Source of the DNA: Hydnum rufescens UP504
Taxonomy: Eukaryota; Basidiomycota; Agaricomycetes; Cantharellales; Hydnaceae
Reading direction: 5' to 3'
Length of the DNA: 64,000 bases
NCBI GenBank assembly: GCA_014904985.1
Contig: MU128928.1
Coordinates: 18,527 to 82,526, forward strand
This document shows, in pieces, positions 44,475 through 56,686 of the stretch. The translations under genes were made by a program, and so were the position numbers. Within the stretch, counting starts at the first letter, position 1. Every line of letters begins with the position of its first letter. The notes beneath the pieces were generated by a model. It was not told the DNA's origin and made no database searches. It worked only from the letters and a program-made list of their open reading frames with translations.

Positions 44475-46462
44475 TTCTAAGAAGAAGAAGATAATGAGTC
44501 AGAGCTCAATAAGGTGTGATATGGCTAATTGCAAAGTGGATTGGGCCACTTCTATGCATCAGAATTGGCTGAAATTTGAATATATTGATGGTATATATGC
44601 ACTCTACATGGATGATGAGTTATATTGGATGTTCTGGGCATTTTTCAATTTTTCACACCTTCAATTCCCTAATTTAGGGAATTGAAGGTGTGAAAAATTG
44701 AAAAATGCCCAGAACGTCCAATATAACTTGTCGTCCATGTACAGTGCATATATACCATCAATATATTCAAATTTCGGCCAATTCTGATTCATAGAAGTGG
44801 CCCAATCCACTTTGCAATTAGCCATATCACACCTTATTGAGCTCTGACTCATTATCTTCTTCTTCTTAGAATTTTCTTGGACAAATATTTATTATATAGT
44901 ATTTATTTTGCATCTACATGCTTACTATTAATGTGTACTGTGCTTGTAGTGTCAGCACTGGGCGCTTCTTAAATACTGGCAATTGCCGGTGTTGAGTTTG
45001 TATCTTCCTTCACATCTCCACAACCAAAACAAGCAACTGCCTGGAAAGGCAAGCACACGACCACACACCCGCCGCTGTGGGGGTGTGGTCACAAGGTGAG
45101 TGTTTCCCCTAGTAGATACAATGGCGCAAAAAGAGCAGTGCTGCTCTTTTTGCACCCCTTTGAACCTTTTTACTAACATATTTTGTATTTTTCTAGATTG
45201 AGACCTGGGGTCCAAGGCACAACGAAAACACGCGAAACGAGGGCCCAAATGGCAATGCCCCAAGCAAAGGCACGCCAAACGATGCGATGTACAGCAACGC
45301 GCCAATGATGCAATACGTGCCAACACCCCAACAACGTGACCTACGGTACCGTGCCAACGATGCGACCTACACCAACGCACCAACGATACAACCCACCCCA
45401 ACACCCCAATGATGTGACCTACAGTACCACACCAACGACGCGACATACACCAACGCACCAACATGCCAACGACGTGACCTATGGTACTGTGCCAACGATG
45501 CAACATACGGCACCACGCCAAACGAGGTCCCAGGAACCACACACCCGCCACGGCAGGTGTGTGGTCCTATATAAGGTAAGTCCCCAGCCCAGTAGCTACA
45601 GCCATGCAAAAAGAGCAGCGAAAGCTGCTCTTTTTGCGTGGTATTTGATTCTTAACTAATTTACAAGTTTTATTCTGTAGGTTTCAACATCCCCTGCAAA
45701 CGAATACCAACGCAAACCCCTCCCCCCGTAACTCCCCTTATCGACACCCGAACGACGGGGCACCTGTGCGAGCCCCCGTACGAACTGCTGTATGAACCGC
45801 TGTACATACGTACGAGCCAGAGCCCATGGCCTCAGTACCCCACACCACCGCAGCGGGTGTGGGGTACTATAACATATGTTTTCTTTTATTTTTTTATTTC
45901 TTATTGTTGTGGCGCAAAAAGAGCAGCATAAGCTGCTCTTTTTGTGCTGCATTACTGTTGCACTAATATTTTATTATTTATTTCTCTAGATCCTGAACCA
46001 GAATCCCTGCGAGCCCCCAAGCAGAACCGGCCAAATGAGACACGGTGAACAATAATTACAAATGAACCCCCACAAATGAAGACTGACCCCTCAACGGAGT
46101 GCCCAAAAGGAACCGGCCCCCGACCGCACTTGCTGTGGAGGGTACAGTGGGTATATGCGGGCGCATGACCCGCAATAAACCATCCCCCCCTGTGGTGGCA
46201 GACCCTGGGGGGGGGGATAATATGGATATAGTATAATATGTATATAATAATAGTAATAATAATAATAATAATAATAAATAGCAAACAAATAATAATAAAT
46301 AAATATATAATCTGGCACAGCCATGGATTGGCTGATAGATGGCCCAAAAACTGAATTGGAATAGCCTGATTTCGGCCATAAGGTCTGGGGGACCTATTAG
46401 GTACCATTTTCTGCCCCGAAAGTGGTACCTAAATTAGGTCCCCTATGTGACTGACCAGCCTG

Positions 46463-47283
46463 GGTAACCAATGGGAAGTAGGATCGTAACAAAGGCAAAG
46501 TTGTATTTGTCCACGGATTCGATATAGGCCTGGAAAACAAATGGGACACCTCTGGGAATATATGCCACCATCAATCCACTCATGTCCTCCACTCCAAGGC
46601 AGAAAACGACTTCACCAAACCCCTTTCGCTCGATGAATTGATGGGACAGATTGAATATGTCATCGGGATATTCATAGCACAGGTAACGTCCTTTGGGATA
46701 CGAGAATTTGATCGCAGACATGATGGGTGATTATAGAATGATCTTGGGGAATTCTGCATAATTCAGTGTTCCTTAAATTGCTTTTTGGAAGTTGGCATTT
46801 AATTTCCTGGGATGGGGACTTAATTAGACACCTGAGCCTTGGTGATCACTTGTAGTTTTTAATTCCAGGGTGCATTCGATCACAAGGCATTTTGCAATTA
46901 ATTTGTGGTGATTCAATTTTCAATTTCCACATTTGACTTGGCTTTCAGGGTCAGAAACACATGATATTCTTTTAACTGGGAGGGGGTGAAAAGTCATATG
47001 AAAAGAAGGGGTGGGTACATTGAGTTGGATTGATCCCTCCAAACACAGTAAGACCCAGAACAATCTCAGCCAAAAACATAGGGCCATCTGGACGCATGTT
47101 GCGATAACGAATTCCATCAATTTGGGCAAAGAAATAAACCATGGGATCATTTTTGTCTGGGTAAACTGCGCCAAAATTACCTAGTCAAATAGAAAGGAAG
47201 GGCAAATTTTGATTGGTTGTATACATGCCCACATCAATGAGAACTGCATGGGGAACTTCAAGCAAATTCAATTCATCAGACAT
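46463..47283 (-). pseudogene. unrecognised gene-like stretch
   Basis: On minus an ATG at 47283 (MSDELNLLEVPHAVLIDVGM) leads after a TTGACTAG acceptor-like site to a coding-like frame (NFGAVYPDKNDPMVYFF, then NMRPDGPMFLAEIVLG) up to about 46980. A second frame (46721-46443) reads MSAIKFSYPKGRYLCYEY and runs into the foldback TIR at 46462. Exon joins could not be placed in phase. I recognise no domain. The foldback insertion probably removed its 3' end. Confidence 0.35.
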
Positions 47284-47689
47284 TTGCCTAATTTGGGAAA
47301 GGATTTTAGAATCTGCTCATCAATATTTGTTCTTGGCTTATGAATAGCACAGGATTCAAGGTATGTCTGGCCATGGCCATTTTCCTCTGTTTTTTTTATA
47401 CCTCTCTGAGTCCTTAATTTGACTGATTTTTTAAGAGTTTCCTTATTTAGGGATTCTAGGATACGGGCTTAGGGATTCTAGGGTGGTACTTTGATTTTGT
47501 GCTTTGATTTTGCTTGTTGGCTTTTGTTCCTTTCATTTTTTTTTTTTTCAAAGGTACTTTATTTTTACTAAGTCATGTATGAACAGTTGTAATTCGAGTT
47601 TTTAACTGGTTTGACAGAAGGTGGTAAGGGGAGACAGAAGGGGAGGGTGATAGACCTGAGGGAAGTCAAGAAATCGAGGGGACTCAATA

Positions 47690-48617
47690 AAGTTGCTGGA
47701 ATCAAGGAGGACTTGAGTAAAGTCATGGGAATTCGAGAAAGGCTTGAATGGAGTCGCGAGAGTTGAGAAGAGCTTGAATGAAGTCGCGGGAGTCGAGAGG
47801 AGCTTGAATGAAGTCGCAGGAGTCGAGAGAAAGGTGTGGGGACTTGAGAAAAGGTGTGGGGATTCGAAAAGGTGCATAGGAACCCGAGAGATAGTGTGGG
47901 GACTTGAAAAGGTGTGTTGGAACCTGAGAAAGGGTGCAGGAACCTGAGAGATAGCACGGGGACTTGAAAAGGTGCATAGGAATCCAAGAGATAGTGTGGG
48001 AACCTGAGAGATAGCATGGGGACTCGAAAAGGTGCATTGGAACTCGGGAGATAGCACGGGGACTTGAGAGATAGTGCAGGGACTTGAGAGATAGCGTGGG
48101 GACTCGAAAAGGTACATAGGAACTCGAAAAGGTATGTAGGAACTCAAGAGATAGCATGGGGACTTGAGAAATAGTGTGGGGATTCAAGAGGGTGCGTAGG
48201 AACCCGAGAAATAGCGCAGGGACTTGAGAGATAGCGTAGGAACCCGAGAAATAGCATAGGAACCCAAAAAGGTACGTAGGAACCTGAAAAGGTATGTAGG
48301 AACTCAAGAGATAGCACGGGGACTCAAGAAATAGCATGGGGATTCGAGAGGGTGCATAGGAACCTGAGAAATAGTGCGGGGACTCTAGAGATAGTGTAGG
48401 AACCCAAGAAATAGCGCAGGGACTCGAAAAGGTGCGTAGGAACCCAAGAGATAGTGCAGGGACTTGAGAGATAGCGTTGGAACTCAAGAGATAGTGCAGG
48501 GACTCGAAAAAGTGCGTAGGAACCCGAGAAATAGCGCAGGGACTTGAGAGATAGTGTAGGAACCTGAGAAATAGCGTGGGGACTCAAGAGATAGCGTTGG
48601 AACTCGAGAGATAGTGC
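47690..48617. repeat. 20-bp minisatellite
   Basis: Dozens of units such as GGGGACTTGAGAGATAGCGT and GGAACCCGAGAAATAGCGCA alternate over about 0.9 kb. It is preceded by three 30-bp units (GAATGAAGTCGCGGGAGTCG, about 47740-47830). All three minus frames stay open because 20 is not a multiple of 3 and the unit lacks stops, so the long ORFs here are not evidence of a gene. Confidence 0.9.
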
Positions 48618-49349
48618 GGAACAAAATCACATCATTTCTTCGTGGCAAGGCAATTTCCAGATTATGTGGCATATTTACTTAAGTGGAAGTGCTCATCTAA
48701 GTGCCATGAATATGAGAGCAAAACCGAGGTCATCATATGATATAAACTGAATTCATACTTAGAAGATGTTCTTTAATTTTGCCAGCGGAATAACACTTTC
48801 TAGCATGGATGGCATGCTATTGCCCTACTAAGAACTCAGCCTACTGGTCTTATTTTTTACTGTTGTTTTCTCTTAGTTTCTAAGCCATGAGTTCTTATAT
48901 CTTGGTGGGTGAAGGTTTTTAAATTTTGAGTTGCCCTCTCATGATGTCATTTCATTTAGGGGTCCTGTTTTTTGCACTGACCCTTCCCATCCTCATTCGG
49001 GTTTCTTAGAATATCGTAGGGTTCGTTGTTTAGCTTCATAATCCACCTTTTGCTACCCCAGATGTGGACTCAGCTCTGATTCCTAATTTTTTTTTTTTTT
49101 TTTAACTCAGACTTTTGGCCCTTTTTAAAGCTTTTGCATTTTTCTAGTCCTTTCTTTATAAAATATTTTCTGTAATTTCAACCAAGGATAGATGTAGTCG
49201 TACATGAGAGTTTTCAAATCATAGGTCTTTGTAAAAAAAAGAAAGCAACTTGAGAATTTGGGGGGGAATGTGAGAACAAGCTCCACAGAAAAAAGATGGA
49301 GGAAGAAAGGAAGAGGGATGGGGAAATTTACAAGAAGAGGGATATGGAG
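48618..49349. other. no supported gene
   Basis: AT-rich sequence with a T-run of about 19 at 49089-49107; nothing else recognised. Confidence 0.45.
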
Positions 49350-50363
49350 AGTTTACCATCCATCATCCTCATGCTCCAATGATGGGTCACCACAAAGTTC
49401 CTGGACCATTTGGGACCACAGGAGATCAGTGTATTCATACTCATTAATATCATCCTTGAGTTCTGACCATTTGTGATCATAAAGTTTGAGTTGAAGGCCT
49501 TGGACAACTCACAAGTAGCATGCGATCGACTCGGAATCAGGTGTAAAAGCAGAGATGGAAGAGTGGGTTGGGCGATAGCCCGGGCGAGTCCCAGCAGATG
49601 AGGCACAAATCATCAATGAAGTTTGAAAGCGAAGAAAGGGTTGGATGAGGTTTCTTCCTGGGACACGATGTCCGCAGCGAGTGTGAAGATCTGAGAAAAC
49701 TTGTCTACCTGTGACTGCCCTTGACCAGCCATTGCTTTAGCATAAAGGTTGACCAAGTCCTTGTGGTTTTTAATGGTTTCGGACTCCATCTCCTTTAATT
49801 TTCGACATTGTTCATCGAGAGAGTGGGTCTGGCAAGTGAGCACAGCAGCAGCATCAATCATGGCCATGATTTTGAACTCACAGGAGTCGAGGGTGCGATG
49901 GAGGAGGGAAAGAATTTTTGTGATGTCTTCCTGATTCGCACTTGTTGTAATAGTTGATGTGATAGATTCAACGTGGTTGCGGTGGTTGGCTTCGCAAGCC
50001 TCCATCACTTGGCGCAGGGCCGGATAAGCATGATAGGAACTAAGCTTGATTTTCAACAGTTTCTTGTGCGGTTTGGAATTTTTACAAGAATGAGGAGGGT
50101 CAAGGGAGAAAGAGGAGGGAGTGTGTAAAACCAGGGTCAGAGAAGAAGGAGGTGGTCAAGGGATAGCATGAGGAGGAGATCCGTACTCTGGAAAGGAACT
50201 GTATAACTCGAGTGTGTCCGCTAGGAATGCGGGTGAGGCTTTGTGGTCGTTGGGTTTTTCTCACGCAGCGGACTTTCGGTGACATCGCTCCTCCAAAGGG
50301 CATCTGTTCATCTTTATACATGAACGAATCCTTTTTGCAAGGGTCGAGAGTCTTGGTCGTCAT
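49350..50363 (-). CDS. unrecognised gene, probably spliced
   Basis: Three coding-like blocks on minus: 50363-50100 (MTTKTLDPCKKDSFMYKDEQ), about 50130-49613 (a helical, Glu/Lys/Gln-rich stretch with SLDEQCRKLKEMESETIKNH, likely coiled coil) and about 49500-49355 (LYDHKWSELKDDINEYEY..GDPSLEHEDDGW, ending in a stop). The order suggests one gene of two or more introns. I could not place the introns with certainty and see no known domain. Confidence 0.4.
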
Positions 50364-51034
50364 AACAGATACCCATTCGTTAAGCTGAGAGCTTGGTCAG
50401 AGAGGGTGGCGGAGTGAGAAAGGTCGAAATAGTCGCGGGAATTGAGAGACTGGGCATGTTGAAACATGACGAGAGAAAAGGGTCAGGCTGCTGCTCGAAG
50501 GTCAGCATTTTGCCTTTCTTTTATCCTGGTGGAACCTGTACCGTTCCATGGAACATAGACCACAGCAGCTGAGGTTATCGCTTGAAGCAAAAAAAGATCA
50601 AAGAGAAGAGAAGCAGGGTCACCGTTGGTCTTTTTCTGACTGTGACAGTCATAAAGACATATCATATAACCTTTAGATAGGAGACCCTGACAGAAAAGTA
50701 AGCAGAGAGAGTGGTTGGGTGGTCGCCAGAATGTGTGGGGTGAGGTTTTTCTTTTGTGTAGGGAACCATGCTTCACATTGCTTTGTACTTTGATCGTCAA
50801 CATTGGTCAGCTCAATCTGATTGATCTGTTGCTGTGACTTTACTCATGGTGACTCATTATCCTGGTATTCGATTCATTCACACGTTTGGGGGTTCAGCTT
50901 AAAATCTTGATTTGATCTTGGTTTGCTCTGATGACTCAGGGTGACTCATCAGGTGACTCATTTTATATGGCTTTAGCTTCGGGGATGAGGATCTAGGTTT
51001 TTTTTTTTTTTGATTTTTTAATTTCCCATATGCC
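50364..51034. other. no supported gene
   Basis: Flank of the Ty3 element. On minus an A-rich tract (about 50999-51025, including an A-run of about 15) follows the last pol-like frame; no matching 3' LTR was found. Confidence 0.4.
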
Positions 51035-51938
51035 TCATGATGTACCCAATGACATGTCTGAATCTGAAGATGAGATTTCGCTGACAATTAACCAGCAATG
51101 CCACTCAATAAGTTTATCGCCCCAATACTCCCAACTATTAGTAGCCTGCCAGTGTTGGCCACAAATAATTCCGTAAATGGTTTTCCGGACCGAAGGACAC
51201 CTGGGGTCATTCCCAGTACTCAAAATCCCGATGATATCCCGGCATTGTTATCAATTAATTCCTGATTTGGAACAGTGGCTGTGATTGCATATACATCTGC
51301 TGATAGTTCATTTCCCGTTTCATCATGATGATTTGTAATATCCATTTTTGGTATGTGGTCGCGTGAATAATATTTCTTAATTCGGTTAGCTGCAAATACG
51401 GCATTCATAGGAGTACCATCCAATTCATTTAACTCGTAGGACCCGCGGTCATTTTGTTTTTGTACACGGTAGGGACCCATCCACCGGACTTCTCCCTTTT
51501 CGGCCTTGTTGTGTGACTAATGCGGAGTTAAAGACTAATATAAGAGTGCTGGGCCGGTAATTTCCTTCAACGAGCATGTGTTCATTACGTAATGCAAAGT
51601 TCTGGGCGCTTTTAATCCGGGATTGTAATAGAGCTTCAGATGCTTCCTTGATATCGTCATCTCTATGAGCTAATTGAATTGCCCGGATCGACGAGTAATT
51701 CTTCAGTTGTTTTAATTGAATGCCAGTCAAGTGTGTACCAGGATGCATCCGTAATGTCAAATGGAAAAATGTGGTGTTTGCCGTATAATAAATAATAGGG
51801 GGTGTGGCCTGTGGTCCGCTTTGTTGTAACCCGGTCTGCCCACATACAAGCATAAAAGTAACGTGACCAATGACTCAGATTTCCTTTACAAGCAATGAAT
51901 AATGACCCAATCCAAGACCGGTGATGTCGCTCAATCAT
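51035..51938 (-). pseudogene. Ty3/gypsy integrase 3' part and C-terminal domain
   Basis: The third integrase acidic residue lies in GMIERHHRSW (about 51940). Then come TTGHTPYYLLYGKH, a GPYRVQKQNDRGSYEL segment of GPY/F type (about 51470), and a final KKYYSRDHIP. Several frame changes (about 51853, 51663, 51480, 51223) mark decay. Confidence 0.75.
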
Positions 51939-52571
51939 TCCATTTGCTTCCGGGTGATAGGGGGCAGCTCAGGACAATTGGCACTTTGTATTTGTCAGCC
52001 ATTATCTGTACAATTCCTTCAAATTCAGAGCCATTATCAGTAGTCAATTGGAGAACACAACCAAATCTGCACATGACATCTTCAAATAGGAACTTAGCAA
52101 TGTTCTTTGAGGTAGCTTTCTGGAGCATTCTGGCTTCAAGCCAGCCTGACAAATCATCTCTGAGGTCTACTATATACTTGAATCCATGGGATAGGGGCAT
52201 GTGGACTGTATCCATATTGAACTTTCTGAGAATTGTGTGAACATAAGTGGGGCTCAAGGTTATTTTTGGGTGACTTGAGGATCTTCTTTGACATTCATGG
52301 CAAGTTCTACAATACCAGGCTACCTGAGCTATCATATTTGGCCAGAAGAACCTATCAGCTAATTTCTTGAAGGTGGGATCTCTTCCTCTGTGGCCTGAAT
52401 CATCATGGGCTGCCTTGCATAATTGCAGTCTTTCCTGTTCATTTCTGATGACTTTCTGAGGTATCTTTGAGGGGTTTCTTCTCCAGAGTTGATTGTGATA
52501 AAGAAAATACCTCCTAGTAGTCTGAATAAATGGCTTAATTCTTTGAATGTGTGCTGGAATCTTTAGGGTTT
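51931..52571 (-). pseudogene. Ty3/gypsy integrase, zinc-binding domain and core
   Basis: The HHCC motif is visible: HDDSGHRGRDPTFKKL with CRTCHECQRR (52430-52290). Core acidic residues are in FNMDTVHMP and TTDNGSEFEG; the third lies past a frameshift at about 51931-51945. It follows the RNase H block after a frame break near 52572. Confidence 0.8.
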
Positions 52572-53411
52572 TCAGATATGATTCAATATCATTCCAGTGA
52601 TCTTCTCCATCTCTGTCTTTACTTTGTGAGGATGATAGGTGAGTTCTTGATCCTTTGACAATGGCTGGGGCTCTTCATCCATGGACATTGCTGATACTGA
52701 CATGCAGGACAGAATAAAATACCCTTGATGTGGAGATGCAGTCTTCTTTGGTGGAATTGAAAAGGTCTGGTTATTCCAGTGGGGCTCTATTAATTCTTCA
52801 TGTGGCTCTCTCTTTAACTGGGTTGCCTGTAGTATAGAATCTGACCCTGGTTTTTGGTTCCAGTCAATCCACTCTTCAAGATATCTTGGTCCTGAAATAA
52901 AATGGCCTGGTTCATCTGGCTCCAATTCTTCTTCAGTATTTTCAGAGTCTTCTGCACTGTGTGGTCTTCTTGATAACCCATCAGGTCCTTGGTGTCTTGC
53001 TGCTGGTACATGGGATAATTCAAAATCAAAGAGCTGGATGTAGGCTACCCATCTTGACATAGCTGCATTTGGCAATCCTGGGGTGTTAATTGTCTGCTTG
53101 AGAAACTTGGCATCAACTTCCACCTTGAAATGGATTCCCCACAGGTCATTTCTTTGGGCTTTTATAGCTTTGAACAATCCTTTTAATTCAATCTGAGGCT
53201 GGGAATATTTTGTCTCTGCTTCATTGTTAGTAGTGGATCCAAATACAATTGGGTGTCTTCCATCTTCAAGAGTTTGATACTCAATCCATCCTACTGCAAT
53301 AATGGAGCTGTCCACAGCAAGTGTAACCAGACCATAATCTGAGGTTCGTTCTTCTTCCTTTCCTACATTGGCAATACTGATGTCCAAGGCTTTTCTTGTA
53401 GGGAGATCCAT
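52572..53411 (-). pseudogene. Ty3/gypsy RNase H and linker
   Basis: 279 codons with LAVDSSIIAVGWIEYQ (first Asp), ETKYSQPQIELKGLF (Glu), FKVEVDAKFLKQTI (Asp) and VPAARHQGPDGLSRRP near the end of the domain. One base separates its frame from the reverse transcriptase frame at 53411-53414. The acidic linker to integrase follows. Confidence 0.8.
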
Positions 53412-53413
53412 TG

Positions 53414-54856
53414 CTAATTCTTTAATTCCTTCATGGCTTCCTCTGCTTCATTTGTCCATTCAAATTCATGTTCAGTCTTCTTTGTGAGGAGAGTAAGAGG
53501 CTTGGCTATTCTTGCAAACTGCCAGATCCAATTCCTTGTGACTCCAACTGTTCCTAAAAATCCCCTGACTTCTTTAACATTGGTTGGGCGTGGCCAGTTC
53601 TTGATTTTTGAGACTATTCCATGATGTGGTCTTCTTCCTTCTATGGAGCAAACATTTCCTACTATATGAATAAGAGGAGTTGCTAACACAAGTTTTGTCC
53701 CTGATGCTGTACACCCTGCTTCAATGAAAGTTGCAAACAAGCGATCCACAACATGTGCAAATTCCCATATAAAACGACGTATTCCTGGGTTTTCTGGGAT
53801 GGGCTCCTCGTTGTATCTTGTTTTAGGACCCTTTCCAGCGATGTCATCAACAAAGGCTTCTGCTTGGTGGGGAATCATGGGTTTAATCATGTGTGTAACT
53901 GTGCGCATAAATTCTTGCATGGAGTTCGTGTATCCCTGGGGTAATGAGGTGAGCTTGACTGGTCCTAATGGTGAATCACTTGTTGTCATCTCCTGGGATT
54001 CTTCTGCAACTCGTCTTCCATCATATCCTGCAAACAGATCTGCAACAACATACACTGAATGGCCTACAAAACTGTCTGCAAAGTCATTTACATTTGGAGG
54101 GAGACTGGAGTCTTTTACTGAAACAGCATTCAGTGGTTGGAGATCATGTACAATTCTTATACCACCTTTGGGTTTAGCCACAGCAAACATTTGGGATCTG
54201 TAAGATGACCATGATACTTTATATTTTCCTGCTTTTAATTGATCTCTAATCATCTGGACCATTGTGGACACAATTGCTTTTGGAGGCTTGATTGGGGGAA
54301 GTGCCCAAGGGACATGAGGTACAGTTTCCATCACATAGTCTGGGAAATATTCTGGTTTGAAGATTCCTCTTTCTGCTTCATCAAATGCTATTCCTTTTTC
54401 TTGGCGAGCTACAACATGTAGGAGGAGATTTAATTCTTCATCTGTCAGGAAATTGCTGGGTATGTTGGAAATGATTTTGTTGATTCTTTCTGGTGTTAAT
54501 TTTACTGTGAATGGGAAGTCTGCAAGTCCTGGAGGGTGTGTGGATAGTGGGGAAAGTTCTGGCACTCTGAGCTCTTTATAGGGTTTTCTAATAACTGGAT
54601 TCCTGGATACACCTAGTGGAATGGGATTCTTCTTTTTGTCCACAGTCTTGTACTTGGTCTTGCCTACATTTCGAATTATTTGGCCTAGATGAGATCCAAA
54701 TATTTGAGGTTCTGCTGAGGAGCTGCTTTGAGTCTTGGGGTTGAATAATTTGTATAGCTTTGCAAGATTTTCTTCTAATTCTGTGCCTTCACATGCTGCA
54801 GATGCACTCCAGACTTCGTGTAAATATTTTGCTGCTGTTCCTCCATCATTTATCAA
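53414..54856 (-). pseudogene. Ty3/gypsy reverse transcriptase
   Basis: 480 codons, with FAVAKPKGGIRIVHDLQPLN, VVADLFAGYDGR, TSLPQGYTNSMQEF and the catalytic box in AEAFVDDIAGKG (about 53840), where FVDD replaces the commoner YxDD. The connection domain VRGFLGTVGVTRNWI follows. The frame continues upstream through a TGA at 54917-54919 into the protease region. Confidence 0.85.
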
Positions 54857-54916
54857 TGCATCAATGAGATACTTGTTTATTTCTGGTGCAATGTTGGCTG
54901 CACAGGTCTCTGGTAG

Positions 54917-56686
54917 TCATAAGGCCTCTGAAAGTTCTCTACCAAAAGTTGGAATTGATGGGGCATATCCTGCTAAGGAATTAACTGAAGGGGAAATGTG
55001 GAGGCGATCATATTGGTTATGTAGCTCCTCTAGGTCTGGGAAGTCTTCTTGTGGGTGAGGTTCTGGTGGTACAGGAGGGATCGCCCTGACTGCAGTGACC
55101 AATTTCGTTTGTTCTCTTGTTTCATTGACTAGTGCTGGTACTATTACTGATGCATCCTCTGTGTTTCCCTTCTCGTATATCTGGAGTTTCATACTATGGT
55201 TTCCATCATTTGAACCACCATATCCTATTTGTGCACCATATGCCATCAGCCAGGGTTGTCCCAATAACAATTCATGGTCATTGAAGTTTCCACTTTTAAC
55301 AAAGAAATCATGGTCAAAGCGAATACCTCCAACTTCTATGGGGACATTTCGACAGCATCCTAGGAGAGGTTCTGGTCCACTATTGACTCCTTGAAGAGAC
55401 CATCGTTGGCCATCTGGATCCATTGGCAAGTGAAATCGTTCCATGGTCTCTTTTGATATGAGGTTCAGCTCAGAACCTGTGTCCAGCATTAGTATTACAT
55501 CTTCTTCACCAGCAACTTTGGCCTGAATCTTTCCAGTGGCCATGGCTAATAATCGTTTTGCCTTCAGCATGTGGGATTTGTAGAGCCATTTCAGTGGGTG
55601 TTGTTGTCCTGGAGGGTAAATGTCCTTGTACATGGGTTCTTCATCTGAGCTGTCCAGATATTCAGCATTTTCAAGCTCCTGAGTATCTTGGTATGCTGTG
55701 CTGTTGACGATGTTTACTGTGAGTGGTTCGCGATATTTTCCTGTGGGTTCCTTCTTTAACTTCAACCTTGATGCGAGTATTTTTGCTGGGCCAATGGCAG
55801 TTCCAAGGAAGTCTCCCAGTGATATTTCAATCATCTGGTCCAACACCTTTTCTGCTACGTCTTTATCTTCACATGCATCCTGGAGATCAGTTGTAAATCG
55901 AAAGGCTGGAGCCTGCTTTGGAATTTTCTTTTCAGGTGCATCAAACCCCATTTCGATATCTTCTTGAGGAATGTTGTCCTTCCAGGCTTTGGGTGGAGCA
56001 GTTTCCTTGATTTCAACTATAGGCTGGGGAACATGAATGGGAGGAGGTTGGATGGAAGGAGGCTGCTTAAGAGTTTCAGCAGGTAAGATGCCTGATTCTG
56101 GTTTTCGTGCATTCAAAAAAGGAGTATTCGTGGGTGGTGCTGGGACATTTTCAATTACTTGTTTTCTTTCTGGGACTGGGTTCACCTTGGGAGCAGCTGT
56201 TGGTTCAGCAGGATGCTTGGGGCGATTTTCAGAATTTGGTTTGGCAAGATTTCGAGGAGGGATTTCCACTGTGACCTTGTGATCTGGCAATCGACTAACT
56301 TTGTGTTCCTTGGGAGGCTCTACCATTGGGGTGAATCGAACATTTGGTTTCTCCTGTTTGGCTGCTGGATAAACCCTGTAGTCTGCTTCTATTGCATAGG
56401 CTCGTCCTTGGAATGGAGAATGACCATAGTCATCTACCAAACTGCATGCTCCAGAGCGACTAGTGTTGGGAATATCTGATCCAAACCTCTTAATCTCGTC
56501 TATAATAGCTTGCTTGAATCCTCCTTGGCCTGGGATTCCTCGAGGTAGTCTAGATCCATCCATCTTCACAAGCTGTCCTTCGATTGAGTATTTGATCAGA
56601 TTCTGTCTGATCATTGCCTGGGCATCTGGACAATTCTTCATGCCTACATTATGAGTTCCTACTTTATCACAGAACCAGCAAACCAA
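54917..56686 (-). pseudogene. Ty3/gypsy zinc knuckle, linker and aspartic protease
   Basis: 589 codons. An N-terminal zinc-knuckle-like CWFCDKVGTHNVGMKNC (about 56680), a long Pro-rich linker, then the protease motif LMLDTGSELNLIS (about 55490) and a second conserved FFVKSGNFNDHELLLGQPWL. It overlaps the gag frame by 28 nt in a different frame, which may be a programmed gag-pol shift or decay. An in-frame TGA at 54917 separates it from the reverse transcriptase. Confidence 0.8.

Larger units (their letters stand above)
39930..46462. mobile_element. foldback family copy G/H: reversed element with a 1.8 kb interruption and assembly gap
   Basis: 39930-42681 is the right half reversed (TIR CACCTTGGTCAGTC; hairpins starting 40481, 40764, 41017, 41236, 41459, 41675, 41874, 42075, 42399). 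It stops at CCAAGAAA in the central palindrome. The palindrome resumes with TTCTAAGAAG at 44475 and continues through the left half reversed to the TIR ending at 46462. Plus-strand introns in that half are 45096-45196 (101 nt) and 45576-45680 (105 nt), the same lengths as in the intact element. A third has lost its donor (CATATG for CGTATG near 45893). The two flanks (GTCGTGT, GGTAACC) do not match, so the ends may not come from one insertion. Confidence 0.65.

Noticed and set aside
47723..48487. 254-aa repetitive ORF on minus
   Set aside because: Product of a stop-free 20-bp minisatellite; all three frames are open.
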